Assembly: GCA_009841225.1 (NCBI GenBank)
Contig: VXMF01000004.1
Coordinates: forward strand, 7,616 to 53,075
Length of the DNA: 45,460 bases
Source: Terriglobia bacterium
GTDB lineage: Bacteria; Acidobacteriota; Terriglobia; Bryobacterales; UBA6623
Direction of reading: 5' to 3'
The notes under the pieces were generated by a model. That model saw nothing but the letters and a program-made list of their open reading frames with translations. It was not told the DNA's origin and made no database searches. Made by a program: the position numbers and the translations under genes. Below, piece after piece: positions 8,328-17,160 of this stretch. Within the stretch, counting starts at the first letter, position 1; every line of letters begins with the position of its first letter.

Positions 8328-10627
8328 GCACACCCAAAATGATAGAAATATTAATGAACGAGCGCCGAGGCAGGATCGGTCGCCATGGTGGCGGCCCGCT
8401 GTCCTCCACGCTTGGGCCGGAACGGATGCCGGCCCGCGGCGAAAAGGGTAGGCACCGAGCCTGCCGGAAGTTGCGGGGATTCGCCGCTAGGTTCGGCACG
8501 GGTCCCGGCATGATGGCTGGCCTGCTGATGGCCGTGTGTCAGTTCGCGGTTGGACAGCAAGCGCACTGGGAACTTGCGTCGGAAGATGCCTGGGAGGCTC
8601 CGGACGGCTCGTTTCCCGCCCATGGCGGCTGCCGATACCTGGGGCTGGCCGGGCAGTTTCCGGCTGCCCTGTCGGCGGATCTCGACCGGATGACGAAGCG
8701 CACCAAGGACACCCATCGCTTCTTGTCGATGATCCCCCCGCGCCGGGATGCCCGGATTCCTGCCGGGCTCTCGAGCCGGGGGCCTCGGGCCGCCGCAGCC
8801 AGCGGGCCGTGCACGAGCATAGACGAGTGCATCGAGAAAACCGCGGAATCTGCGGGCGTGCCGCTCGCCGGCCTGGCCAGCGATGCGGAATTCCTGCGCC
8901 GCGTGAGGCTGGACTTGACAGGACGGATCCCTACCAAGGACGAAGTGCTCGCCTTCCTTGCTGACACGACCGAAGGCAAGCGCGAGGCGTTGGTCGACGA
9001 ACTGCTGGACAAGCCCGAGTGGGCGGACCGCTGGGCCATGTACTTCGGGGATCACTTTCGCAACACCTGGCGTAGCGCGCAGGTCAACCGCTACCAGAAC
9101 GGGCGCGACTCGTTCCATCTCTACCTATTGGAGGCGATGCGCGAGAACCGGCCGTACTCCGTCATCATGTACGAGATCATCACGGCCGAGGGCACTAGCG
9201 ACGGCCGCGTCTATCCCGAGCGCTTCGAGAGTTACGAGCAACACGCCGAGACCTACCAGAACTACGAAGGCAATCCGGTCCAAGCCTCGCCCGTCGGCTA
9301 CGTGGTGGGCGGACGAATGGTCGGCGGGCCCATCCAGGACACCTACGACTCCCTCGCCTTCCACGTGGCCAGGGACTTCCTCGGCATCTCGACGATGGAC
9401 TGCGTGCTCTGTCATGACGGCGAGGGCCGCCTCGACGGGCTGTCGCTGTGGGGAACGAACGCCAAGCGCCTCGAGTCGTGGGAACTGGCTGCGTTCTTCT
9501 CGGACATTCCGCGCCTCACTTCGTGGCGCGTGCCCAGAAAGACACTGCCGTCGAGGCCCGACGGAGTCCGCGTCCTCGCGAACTACTACACGATCACCGA
9601 TCTCGTGCCGGGAGCTACGGAGGTTTCGAGGTTCGGCGACACAGCAGGCGAGTACCTAGGGCAGACTGCCGGCGGGAACCGTCCGGACCGGCTGCACTCG
9701 GCGAGGGTCGTTCAGCCGCGGTATCCGTTCGAAGGGGGAGGAGTGATATTCGATCCGGTCCTCGACGCGGACAGGGGGCTGCGGGCACAACTGGCACGTC
9801 ACTTGGCGTCCGACCCGCAGTTCGCCCGCGCCACTGTGAACTACATCTGGAAGGAGTTCTTCTCCAGGGGCCTCGTCGAGCCTGCGGACCAATTCGACCT
9901 GGAAAGGCTTGACTCTAACGGCGTACTGCCGGCCGGCTGGGACCTGCAGCCGTCGCATCCCGAACTGCTCGAGCTGCTCGCCGCCGATTTCGTCAAGACC
10001 AACTTCGACCTGAAGTGGCTGATGAAGGAGATCACTACATCTCAGGCCTACCAGCGCTCCTCGCGCTACGACGGCGTGTTCAACCCCGAATCCGAAAAGT
10101 ACTTCGTGCGGCATCAGGCCAAGCGCCTGTCGGCAGAACAGATTCATGACGCCCTGATCACGGCTAGCGGGAGGAGATTGACGTACAGGGCGTCGCGAAG
10201 CATCGCCGACGTCGAATACGCCATGAAATTCCCCGATGTGAACGACGTGCCTCCCGGTGACCGCGCCAGGCTCTGGAACGTGCGCGCCCTATTGCGCTCC
10301 TTCCTGCCCGGCGACCGGCGGGCGACGCCGCGAAGCAGCGACGGCAGCATCTTGCAGGCCCTCAACCTGATGAACAACCCCTTCGTCATAAGCAGGATTG
10401 GCGGGGGGAGCTCCTCGGGAACTCTGGCAGAGAGCCTCGACCTGCCCGATGACGCGTTCGTCGCCAATCTCTACCTGCACGTGCTCGGCCGGCATCCCGC
10501 GGCCGAGGAGACGGCCCGCGGCGTCGAACTGCTCAACGACACCAGCGACGGCGTGGACCGAAGGGACCGGGCCGTGGATCTGATGTGGGTGCTGTTCAAC
10601 AGCACGGAGTTCTACGTCAACCACTGA
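8318..10627 (+). CDS. DUF1549/DUF1553 exported protein with a haem-c motif
   Basis: Up to 769 residues. A basic region plus hydrophobic stretch (about residues 47-80, ending FAVGQQ) looks like a signal peptide. DUF1549 lies at about 170-360 (FLRRVRLDLTGRIPTKDEV is its hallmark) and DUF1553 at about 490-760 (ATVNYIWKEFFSRGLVEP). Between them C362-V-L-C-H366 is a c-type haem motif. This family is abundant in Planctomycetota and Acidobacteriota, exported, usually next to a DUF1501 gene, and of unknown biochemistry; a redox role is an inference from the haem motif. Start is uncertain: 8318 has AAGGA 9 bases upstream but lies inside the predicted promoter; in-frame ATGs at 8354 and 8426 would suit a transcript beginning near 8334 and give a shorter leader. 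Confidence 0.85.
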   Translation: MLICTPKMIEILMNERRGRIGRHGGGPLSSTLGPERMPARGEKGRHRACRKLRGFAARFGTGPGMMAGLLMAVCQFAVGQQAHWELASEDAWEAPDGSFPAHGGCRYLGLAGQFPAALSADLDRMTKRTKDTHRFLSMIPPRRDARIPAGLSSRGPRAAAASGPCTSIDECIEKTAESAGVPLAGLASDAEFLRRVRLDLTGRIPTKDEVLAFLADTTEGKREALVDELLDKPEWADRWAMYFGDHFRNTWRSAQVNRYQNGRDSFHLYLLEAMRENRPYSVIMYEIITAEGTSDGRVYPERFESYEQHAETYQNYEGNPVQASPVGYVVGGRMVGGPIQDTYDSLAFHVARDFLGISTMDCVLCHDGEGRLDGLSLWGTNAKRLESWELAAFFSDIPRLTSWRVPRKTLPSRPDGVRVLANYYTITDLVPGATEVSRFGDTAGEYLGQTAGGNRPDRLHSARVVQPRYPFEGGGVIFDPVLDADRGLRAQLARHLASDPQFARATVNYIWKEFFSRGLVEPADQFDLERLDSNGVLPAGWDLQPSHPELLELLAADFVKTNFDLKWLMKEITTSQAYQRSSRYDGVFNPESEKYFVRHQAKRLSAEQIHDALITASGRRLTYRASRSIADVEYAMKFPDVNDVPPGDRARLWNVRALLRSFLPGDRRATPRSSDGSILQALNLMNNPFVISRIGGGSSSGTLAESLDLPDDAFVANLYLHVLGRHPAAEETARGVELLNDTSDGVDRRDRAVDLMWVLFNSTEFYVNH

Positions 10628-10653
10628 TCCGGGGGAGCAACGGGGAACGAACG

Positions 10654-12078
10654 ATGACTGAACGCGAACGATTCGAACGGCTGATCCGCCGGCGCCAGCC
10701 CGAGCATCGGCCGTTCTTTGAACGGCCCCACAATACGAGACGGTGCTTCTTCCGCGACGCGATGACCGGCCTGGGGGGATTCTTCCTCCTCGAGCGTGCC
10801 GCAGAGGGAGACACCGGGTCCACGGGATCGGTTGAGACGAAAAACACTGCCAAGAACGTGATCTTCCTCTTCCTCCGGGGTGCCCCCAGTCACGTCGACA
10901 CCTTCGATTTCAAGGAAGTCGCGGGTGTCACGCCGAGCGATTTCCAACCGGAAGCCTTCGGTGACGTGACGATTCCGATGGGCCTCCTAGGCAACACGTC
11001 ACGTGTGCTCGACAAGATTGCGATCATCCGGTCTGGGCTGGCGTGGGCCCGTGCGCACCCCTTGGCCCAGGCTTGGTTGCAAATCGGTCGCAACCCTACC
11101 TCTGTCTCGGGCCGAATCGCCCCGCACATAGGCAGCGTCGTGGCGATCGAGAAAGAGCCCGAGAGGCGAGCGGACCAAGTATTCCCTGCATTCATGTCTT
11201 TCGAGGCCGGGAACATCTTGGGGGCTGGCTATTTCCCGGTGGAGTACGGCCCCTTTCAGACTTTCGCCTCGCCCGATGGGCTGCGAGCCGCAAACCACCC
11301 CAGGCCCAGGCCGGTCTTCGAAAGGCGCTGGTCCCTCCTGCAGGAATTCGAGGCCGACTACCGAGGCGACAACGCCCCGTTCGGGGCCAAGATCGCGGGC
11401 ATGGGGGCGCTTTACGAGGACGCGCGGCGCATGATGTTCAGCCCGGCGGTCGAGGCAGCTTTTCAATTCACGGAGGAGGAACGGGTGCGGTATGGCAGCA
11501 CGCAATTCGGGGACGCGGTGCTGACGGCTAGGAAAGTCATCGAGCAAGACCAAGGGACGCGGTTCATCCAAATCGAGTCGTTTGGATGGGACCATCATGT
11601 CGATATCTACGGGACGCTCGAAGACACGGAGCGGACGATCTACTTGCAAGCGGCTGAATTCGACCCGGCGTTCGCGGCGCTGATAGAGGACTTGGAGTCC
11701 TCGGGGAGGCTTTCGGAAACGCTCGTCCTGGCGTGCGGGGAGTTCGGACGAACGCCGGGCGGCCTGTCTGCCTCGCAGTTGGGACGCGACCACTACCAGC
11801 AGATGTTCTACGTCCTGGCGGGCGGCGGCATCAAGGGCGGGACGATCATTGGCTCGACCAACGACATCGGCGGTCTCGGTGGTGGCAGTTTCACGATGGA
11901 GACTGGCTGGTCGCGTGGCAGAGACATCCGTCCCGAGGACATCGAAGCCACGATCTACTCGGCCCTTGGAATCGAGTGGACCAAGATCCGGTATGACGAT
12001 CCGCTGAATCGCGGCTTCTACTATGTGCCTGTGTCCGACGATGACGCTTACGCCCCGGTTCACGAGCTATGGGCCTGA
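10654..12078 (+). CDS. DUF1501 family exported protein
   Basis: 474 residues from the ATG at 10654, chosen because GGGGA lies 7 bases upstream; it follows the DUF1549/DUF1553 gene by 26 bases. The N-terminus has RR at residues 29-30 followed by a mildly hydrophobic stretch (MTGLGGFFLL), consistent with a Tat signal. Family marks include NVIFLFLRGAPSHVDTFDFK near the start and LVLACGEFGRTPG near residue 365. DUF1501 proteins have an alkaline-phosphatase/sulfatase-like fold and are nearly always paired with DUF1549/DUF1553 partners. The substrate is unknown. Export by Tat implies folding, perhaps with a metal cofactor, before translocation. Confidence 0.88.
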   Translation: MTERERFERLIRRRQPEHRPFFERPHNTRRCFFRDAMTGLGGFFLLERAAEGDTGSTGSVETKNTAKNVIFLFLRGAPSHVDTFDFKEVAGVTPSDFQPEAFGDVTIPMGLLGNTSRVLDKIAIIRSGLAWARAHPLAQAWLQIGRNPTSVSGRIAPHIGSVVAIEKEPERRADQVFPAFMSFEAGNILGAGYFPVEYGPFQTFASPDGLRAANHPRPRPVFERRWSLLQEFEADYRGDNAPFGAKIAGMGALYEDARRMMFSPAVEAAFQFTEEERVRYGSTQFGDAVLTARKVIEQDQGTRFIQIESFGWDHHVDIYGTLEDTERTIYLQAAEFDPAFAALIEDLESSGRLSETLVLACGEFGRTPGGLSASQLGRDHYQQMFYVLAGGGIKGGTIIGSTNDIGGLGGGSFTMETGWSRGRDIRPEDIEATIYSALGIEWTKIRYDDPLNRGFYYVPVSDDDAYAPVHELWA

Positions 12079-13076
12079 GCTGGCGGGCTTGATCCGCTCC
12101 CTGCGAGCGATCCGTCATGCGCGCGAGTCTCTCGGATTCGCCGGGATTCAGTTGGTAACCGGGTCGAGGCGGGGTCAGTTCCGAACACGGGATTCCGGAA
12201 TCCCTGGTCGCACTGGGCCCCGACATCGGCGTAGACGCAGCGCCGCAATGGCTGGAACCGACATGGTCGGAGGAATCCGTGGTGTCCCTAGAGCCCAGAT
12301 GCACCCGTTCTCGGCGCTCAGGCTTGGGGAGGTCCGTCGCGCTGCGGCCAGTCCTTGGGAAGCCGGGCATTCGAAAGAGCGTCCGGAGGACGATCCGCGA
12401 TCGATCTGGTCGCGAAGAGGGCTTCAAGACTCGGAAGCTGGTGAACTGCGTTGGCTGAGCGCACACATCTCCGCCGATTCTCGGCGCCGGGACTATATCT
12501 CGAAGAGCAGCACTCAAGGGTGGCCGTCCTGCAGCATGTCTCGGTCCTCGCGATGGTGATTGACCAAAGGGGGCCATGAACGGCCCTTCCTCGACGTCCC
12601 AAGGGCGAGACCCTCGGGGAGCCGCCTCACTCGCCCCGCATCCGCCTTCCTACCGTCGGCCTTCGGGCCGCGTGATGGAGTGAGGAGCGCCTCCGAGGAA
12701 GCGAACCATGTGGTCGTGGCGGTATTCGACCGAGCGCTCTATCCGCTTGTGGTGCAGCGGGTGAGCTTCGGCGAGCCAGACTGGCCCGCCGCCAACAGAC
12801 CCGACTTCCCTAGGCCCACGCACGACCCCGCCGGCGAACTGCAAGTGAGGACCGCATGGACCGGCCTTGGCCGCGTCGATCACTTCCTCCAAGCATCCTG
12901 CCCAGCAATCCGCTCCAGTCTTGTGGCCCGCAGGAGCGTGTCGCGATCCCGGTCGAAGGTCTCTTGGGAGGAGACACTGCGATATTTCACCAGACAGCAC
13001 ACAACCGGCACGACTGAGGCCAGCCCGTGACCTGCTCCACCACTTCGACGGCTACGTGACTGCGCTATGGCCGTGT
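12079..13076 (+). other. Gene-poor 1-kb stretch between convergent genes
   Basis: No gene I can support. Open frames here have low-complexity, Arg/Ser/Pro-rich translations with no recognisable family. One minus-strand segment, 12880-12990, reads VKYRSVSSQETFDRDRDTLL and continues to a stop at 12880. The minus strand just upstream of it (13000-13060, other frame) reads VAVEVVEQVTGWPQS. These look like pieces of one frameshifted protein that I cannot identify. No hairpin followed by a T-run was seen after 12078. Confidence 0.5.
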
Positions 13077-15098
13077 TCAGGAGGGAGGAACCGGAAGATG
13101 AACGGCGAAGACGCTACCGCGTCCTTCGTTGCTATGGAGAGACAAGGAGCCCCCCATCCCCTTCACCAGTTCAGCCGCCAGCTTCAACCCCAGTCCCGCC
13201 CCCGGCTGCGACCTGGTGATCCGGTTGTCGATTCGATAGTACGGCTCGAATATCCGAGCCGCTTCGGCCGCTGGGATACCCGGGCCCCGATCCCGGACCT
13301 GAACTTGCACCTCGCGGCCGCCCCCCCCGAACGCCTCGCACGTCTCGACCTTGAGCCAGCGTCCCTCCAGCCCGTACTTCATCGCGTTGCTGAGCAGGTC
13401 GCCGACCACCTGCTGGAGGGCTTCCGCGTCAGCCAGCACTCGCGGCAGGTTCTGTGCGAAGTCGCGCTCCACTGTGAATCCTGAGCTTTCAATCAGGACA
13501 TTCGCCTCGGCCAGCGCACTTTCCGCGACCTGCGAGACATCCAGCATCGTGAGGTTGTAGCGCTGCTTGAAGGTCTTCATGGCTGCCATCTGCATGGAGC
13601 GATCGACGATCCCTTGGAGGCGTTGTCCATAGCGATGAACCAGCGCTCCGTATTCGAGCGCCTTCTCCCCTCGGCCAAGGATTCCTCGGCTCATGGATTC
13701 TCCGATCAAGACGACTGTCGCGATGGGTGTCAGCAACTGGTGCGCTAGGGATGCGGCGGCATCCGTCCTCAATTCCGCCGTGCGCGCGACCAAGGCTCTT
13801 GAAATGGCCACGGAGAGGGTCGCTCCAAGAAGCACCAAGACGGCGATGACCGCCATTCTCGGGGCGAGAAGGTGTTCTTGATCGATTGCCTCAGCCAAAG
13901 GGACCCCCACATGCCTAGCCTCGAGGGCTAATTCGTGCTTCTGGTCAGCGATCACGTATAGTCTCGGAAGCCCGGATGCCCGTCGAATTGCGGTGGCAAG
14001 ATCCGCGCCCCGTATTCCCTTCCCCGATCGAGCCGTCCAGAGGCGGCTAGCTGGTGCCCTCCACGACACGTTGGACCTCCACTGCGCAGTGATCCTGTTG
14101 ATCCAGACCTGCTGGGCAGCGCCCCGTTGCAGCAAAGCGTCGGGAATGTCCTCTTGGGAAAGCAGCAGGGGCCGGCTCCGGTCCGGAGGCCTGGACGGGG
14201 CCGAGGCGGCTCGTCCTTCCAGCCCGCTCCGAATATACATCCTCCTGGAGGGTCTGGGACCCGGTGCCTCGGGACTTCGGACCGTGGCACGCTCGTAACG
14301 GACGAGCGGATTCCCGTCGAGGGTGATGTCGACTATGTACGCTCTTGCTCGTGGACCCGTGCTAAAGCGCTTGTTCAGGGTCTTGGGAATCAATCGATCT
14401 CGCAAGTAGTCCACGTCGAGCTCCAGGATCAGATACCCGACCACTCCCGGCCGTTCCGTTTTTTGCCGCGAACTCTCTACGTGCGCGGCGATTGGACGCA
14501 ATAGCACCATTGCTCCGGGATGGAACATCCACGTCGCCGGCCACCTCGCCTTGACTCCCCGGCCGGCCGGGAATCCGTGGTCTCGAATATAGCGGCGAAC
14601 TTGTTCGAGATCCTCGGTCCACCTCACTGTCTTGAATCCGCTGGGCTCAGCGAATGGATCAAATTCCGCAAGGCCCCCTGAACCGCCAGCACCTAGGTCG
14701 TAGACGAGGATGCCTCTGATCGCCGGACCATGCTGCGACAATTCATGCCATGAGAAAAGTCCTTGCCTGTAATACTCTATCGGAGCATCCAGTTCCGAGT
14801 CGGCATCCGGCCCAAGCGACCCGAGCAGGAGCATGACCTGGAATTCGAGGTCATCAACGACGTTTCTCAATGACCGGTCAAGGGAGCGCTGGGCCGCTAG
14901 CCGTTGCGATTGGTTGACCTGGCTCATCCATCGCAGCTGCATCGCGCCCGCCAAGATCAGCAGTGCGCAACTCGTGCCAATAAAGACGGCTGTCCGCCCC
15001 CGTGGAACCATCCGTAGAGCGGCGAGCACGCGCTCCCTGAAGCCGTGTCCGACGCTGAGCCGTCGAATCAGGCTATGCAAATCGAACTTGCTCATCAC
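13077..15098 (-). CDS. Membrane sensor histidine kinase, orphan
   Basis: 673 residues (GTG 15098; ATG at 15095 equally possible, no clear Shine-Dalgarno). One transmembrane segment at about 34-58, a large extracytoplasmic region (about 60-405), a second membrane segment at about 410-440, then the kinase core. The dimerisation box is SLAHQLLTPIAT with the phospho-acceptor at H453. The ATPase domain has the N box DLLSNAMKYG (N571), G1 RDRGPGIP (about 602-609), F box IFEPYYR and G2 GAGLGLKL. All catalytic boxes are present. The sensor region matches no domain I recognise. No response regulator lies next to it; neighbours are a gene-poor stretch and an IS remnant, so its partner must be elsewhere. 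Confidence 0.9.
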   Translation of the reverse strand: MMSKFDLHSLIRRLSVGHGFRERVLAALRMVPRGRTAVFIGTSCALLILAGAMQLRWMSQVNQSQRLAAQRSLDRSLRNVVDDLEFQVMLLLGSLGPDADSELDAPIEYYRQGLFSWHELSQHGPAIRGILVYDLGAGGSGGLAEFDPFAEPSGFKTVRWTEDLEQVRRYIRDHGFPAGRGVKARWPATWMFHPGAMVLLRPIAAHVESSRQKTERPGVVGYLILELDVDYLRDRLIPKTLNKRFSTGPRARAYIVDITLDGNPLVRYERATVRSPEAPGPRPSRRMYIRSGLEGRAASAPSRPPDRSRPLLLSQEDIPDALLQRGAAQQVWINRITAQWRSNVSWRAPASRLWTARSGKGIRGADLATAIRRASGLPRLYVIADQKHELALEARHVGVPLAEAIDQEHLLAPRMAVIAVLVLLGATLSVAISRALVARTAELRTDAAASLAHQLLTPIATVVLIGESMSRGILGRGEKALEYGALVHRYGQRLQGIVDRSMQMAAMKTFKQRYNLTMLDVSQVAESALAEANVLIESSGFTVERDFAQNLPRVLADAEALQQVVGDLLSNAMKYGLEGRWLKVETCEAFGGGGREVQVQVRDRGPGIPAAEAARIFEPYYRIDNRITRSQPGAGLGLKLAAELVKGMGGSLSLHSNEGRGSVFAVHLPVPPS

Positions 15099-15261
15099 GT
15101 GCTCGAGCCTAGCCCGCAGAGCAGATTCGTGTGACGCCGCGCGAGGGCCGGGACGAGAGCCGTTTCTGACCGCCAGCCTCGCGATTGCAAGGCATTCATG
15201 ACGGCGGCTTCGGGCCTAGGCGAAACAAGAATCCCTTGTATCCGGATGGGACGGGGCCGTG

Positions 15262-15501
15262 TCAACGGCAATCGAGAATTGCGCATCTGTTGGACTGCAC
15301 CGCTTGAGGTGGACAGCGTTCGGCCACAGTCTTGACAGGGCATGGAGGGCTTTGATTCTCGAACTGGATGGGGCTCAAGTATCCTAGCGCAGAATGTAGC
15401 GTGCGGGTGTTGTAGACCGCCTCGATGTACCTGGGCAGATCCGTGGTGACGTCCTCGACCGTCTCTGCAGAAAACCGCCTCTGGGCCGCCGAACGCCTGT
15501 A
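15262..15501 (-). mobile_element. IS3-family transposase C-terminal remnant
   Basis: A minus-strand frame between stops (upstream TAG at 15502-15504, TGA at 15262-15264) reads [20 protein letters not shown] followed by PIQFE. This is the typical C-terminus of the IS3-family OrfB integrase (YN..R.HSALGY.SP..FE). The catalytic DDE core and OrfA are absent. At 15291-15315 the DNA resembles an IS3-type terminal inverted repeat (starts TGGACTGCACCG), so the element end probably lies there and the frame runs past it. The copy is dead. It sits just beyond ardC, at the outer edge of the conjugation module. Confidence 0.8.
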
Positions 15502-15821
15502 CTAGAAGTACTGGCACGGGCATATCAGCACCCCACGCCTGGGTCCGTAGCAATGCGGAATCACCCTTGAGATCCAGCTCGGATGCCCATCTCGTGCACG
15601 TCGACCCCGCTCGCTACCCGCGCTGCTCTCCTCGGCGTCACACGCACCCCCACCACGCCACGCAGGCTGCCCTCCCGACTGGCCGCTAGCGTCGCTAGCT
15701 GGATGGCCGCCCGGCTCCGCTCCGCCGACCTCCCGGATCCGCATGCGCGGTAGTTGCGGGATAGCCCTGTGGGTTCCAGCCATTCTGGCAAAATTCTCCC
15801 GTCGTCTTTTCTCGCCGAACC
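15502..15821 (-). other. Non-coding stretch between IS remnant and ardC
   Basis: Minus-strand frames are open here, but their Ala/Gly/Arg-rich translations match nothing I know and lack a start with a ribosome binding site. No promoter or terminator seen. It may be left-over DNA from the IS insertion. Confidence 0.4.
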
Positions 15822-16946
15822 TTACCGAGCTATCGCGAGGTCGCGATCCCTTTCCGGCTTGCGATCCGGCCAAGGTGGGCTCAGGGGCCGGGTCCGCGGG
15901 ACCTTGATCGGCGGACGCTCTCGATCCATGCTCAGATCAGGGCCCCTGTTCGCCTGGCTCCTGCCGGGCTCTCCATGCTGGCGATCCTGCGCACCCTCTT
16001 CCCTGACCTGCTCAAGCATCCTGCCACGCTCCATCAGGTAGTCGCTGATCCCTTGTGCGTCACGGCTCGCCAGGTAGATCTCCTGTGGATGGTCCTGTAG
16101 CGTCTTTACCCAAAAATCGACATATGCCGCTGTCCGCGAGCCATCGTGGCCCACGTTCAGTCGATCCCCGGTGATCATCGAACTGATCTCGGCCCGCAGC
16201 TCCTCCCGCGAATACTCCAGCGACTTCGGCCCCTGCTGCACTCCCTCCACCAGGGATTCGCGGTTCATCCGCTCCGGATGGCCCGTCCAGTGCCCGAGTT
16301 CATGCAGTGCCGACTGGTAGTACCCGGCCGCGCTGGTGAACTGTTCGCGGTGCGGCATCACGATCAAGTCCCTCCCCAGGTCGTAGAACACGCGGTCCTG
16401 TTTGGTGTGCTCGACCCTCGCCCCGCAGTTCTGGATCAGCCGTTCGACCCGCTCGTTGCGCTCCCACTGGTGCCCGCCTTCCCGCAGCGGCCTCGGCGGC
16501 AAGCCGCTGGCCTGCTCGGCATTAAACACCGTATACATATAGGACCGCGGCCTCTCAAGCTTCGCTACTTCGTATACGGGCTGCGACTTCTCGTCGAGCA
16601 CGGGCTTGCCTTCACCGTCCCGCGCCAGGCGCCTGGCTTCCCACTGCCAGTAGATGATGGAAGCTCCTTTCTGCCCCCGCCTCACCTGTCCGCCAGACTC
16701 TTGGATCTGCCTGTAAGTGCCCCAGCGCTCGTCTTGGTATCCGCGCATCTCCGAAACGCTCGCCAGCCAGGTGGCGTTGCCACCTCGGTAGCTCTTGCCC
16801 GTCTTGAGGTTGTAGGGATTGACGCGCTCGCCCGCTTCCCAGGACTGCACCCATGGCGCTGTCCCCGCCTTGATCTGGGCGATGAGGACGTCGGCAACCC
16901 GTCGGAAGTAGTCATCCCGGCCCTTCGAGTCAAGCGGCTTCATCAC
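15822..16946 (-). CDS. ardC: ArdC-like anti-restriction protein
   Basis: 374 residues from GTG 16946 (ATG at 16943 also in frame); the start overlaps the end of the preceding small gene, so translation is coupled. The N-terminal half (about 5-145) is the ArdC-type ssDNA-binding domain (NPYNLKTGKSYRGGNATWL). The C-terminal half is a zincin-like metallopeptidase domain with HELGH at 215-219 and a downstream acidic helix EELRAEISSM (about 248-257) that supplies the likely third ligand. The last ~60 residues are charged, Pro/Arg-rich and probably disordered. ArdC proteins travel on conjugative plasmids and protect incoming DNA from restriction. Being third in the trbB unit fits expression during transfer. 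Confidence 0.88.
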   Translation of the reverse strand: MMKPLDSKGRDDYFRRVADVLIAQIKAGTAPWVQSWEAGERVNPYNLKTGKSYRGGNATWLASVSEMRGYQDERWGTYRQIQESGGQVRRGQKGASIIYWQWEARRLARDGEGKPVLDEKSQPVYEVAKLERPRSYMYTVFNAEQASGLPPRPLREGGHQWERNERVERLIQNCGARVEHTKQDRVFYDLGRDLIVMPHREQFTSAAGYYQSALHELGHWTGHPERMNRESLVEGVQQGPKSLEYSREELRAEISSMITGDRLNVGHDGSRTAAYVDFWVKTLQDHPQEIYLASRDAQGISDYLMERGRMLEQVREEGAQDRQHGEPGRSQANRGPDLSMDRERPPIKVPRTRPLSPPWPDRKPERDRDLAIAR

Positions 16947-17160
16947 CGCTGCCCTCGTCCCCGAACTCGAACGGATCCTCGGCCGCCTCGAGGGCCTCCT
17001 CCCAGTCGATGCAGTCGTCCTCGCACGCGCCGCAGGCGGCAGCCGTGTCCGGATCCATTTCGACGATCACGCCGGGCTCGAGCAGCAGCCCGACTTCGGT
17101 CGCCGTCTTGGCGCGCCGCACCGGCACTGCCCTGCCCCCAATTCGCTCGCTTCGTTTCAT
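16930..17160 (-). CDS. Small acidic protein between trbB and ardC
   Basis: 76 residues. Its ATG overlaps the trbB stop by four bases (ATGA) and its own end overlaps the ardC start, so it is firmly in the operon. The first 25 residues are basic; the C-terminal 28 hold about 12 Asp/Glu. A small cysteine cluster CGACEDDC lies near residue 43. I do not recognise a family. The acidity and the position beside an anti-restriction gene raise the possibility of a DNA-mimic or a chaperone-like partner, but this is speculation. Confidence 0.75.
   Translation of the reverse strand: MKRSERIGGRAVPVRRAKTATEVGLLLEPGVIVEMDPDTAAACGACEDDCIDWEEALEAAEDPFEFGDEGSGDEAA

Noticed and set aside
12023..12559. Plus-strand ORF overlapping the end of the DUF1501 gene
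   Set aside because: Frame overlaps a real gene, has no start signal and a low-complexity translation.
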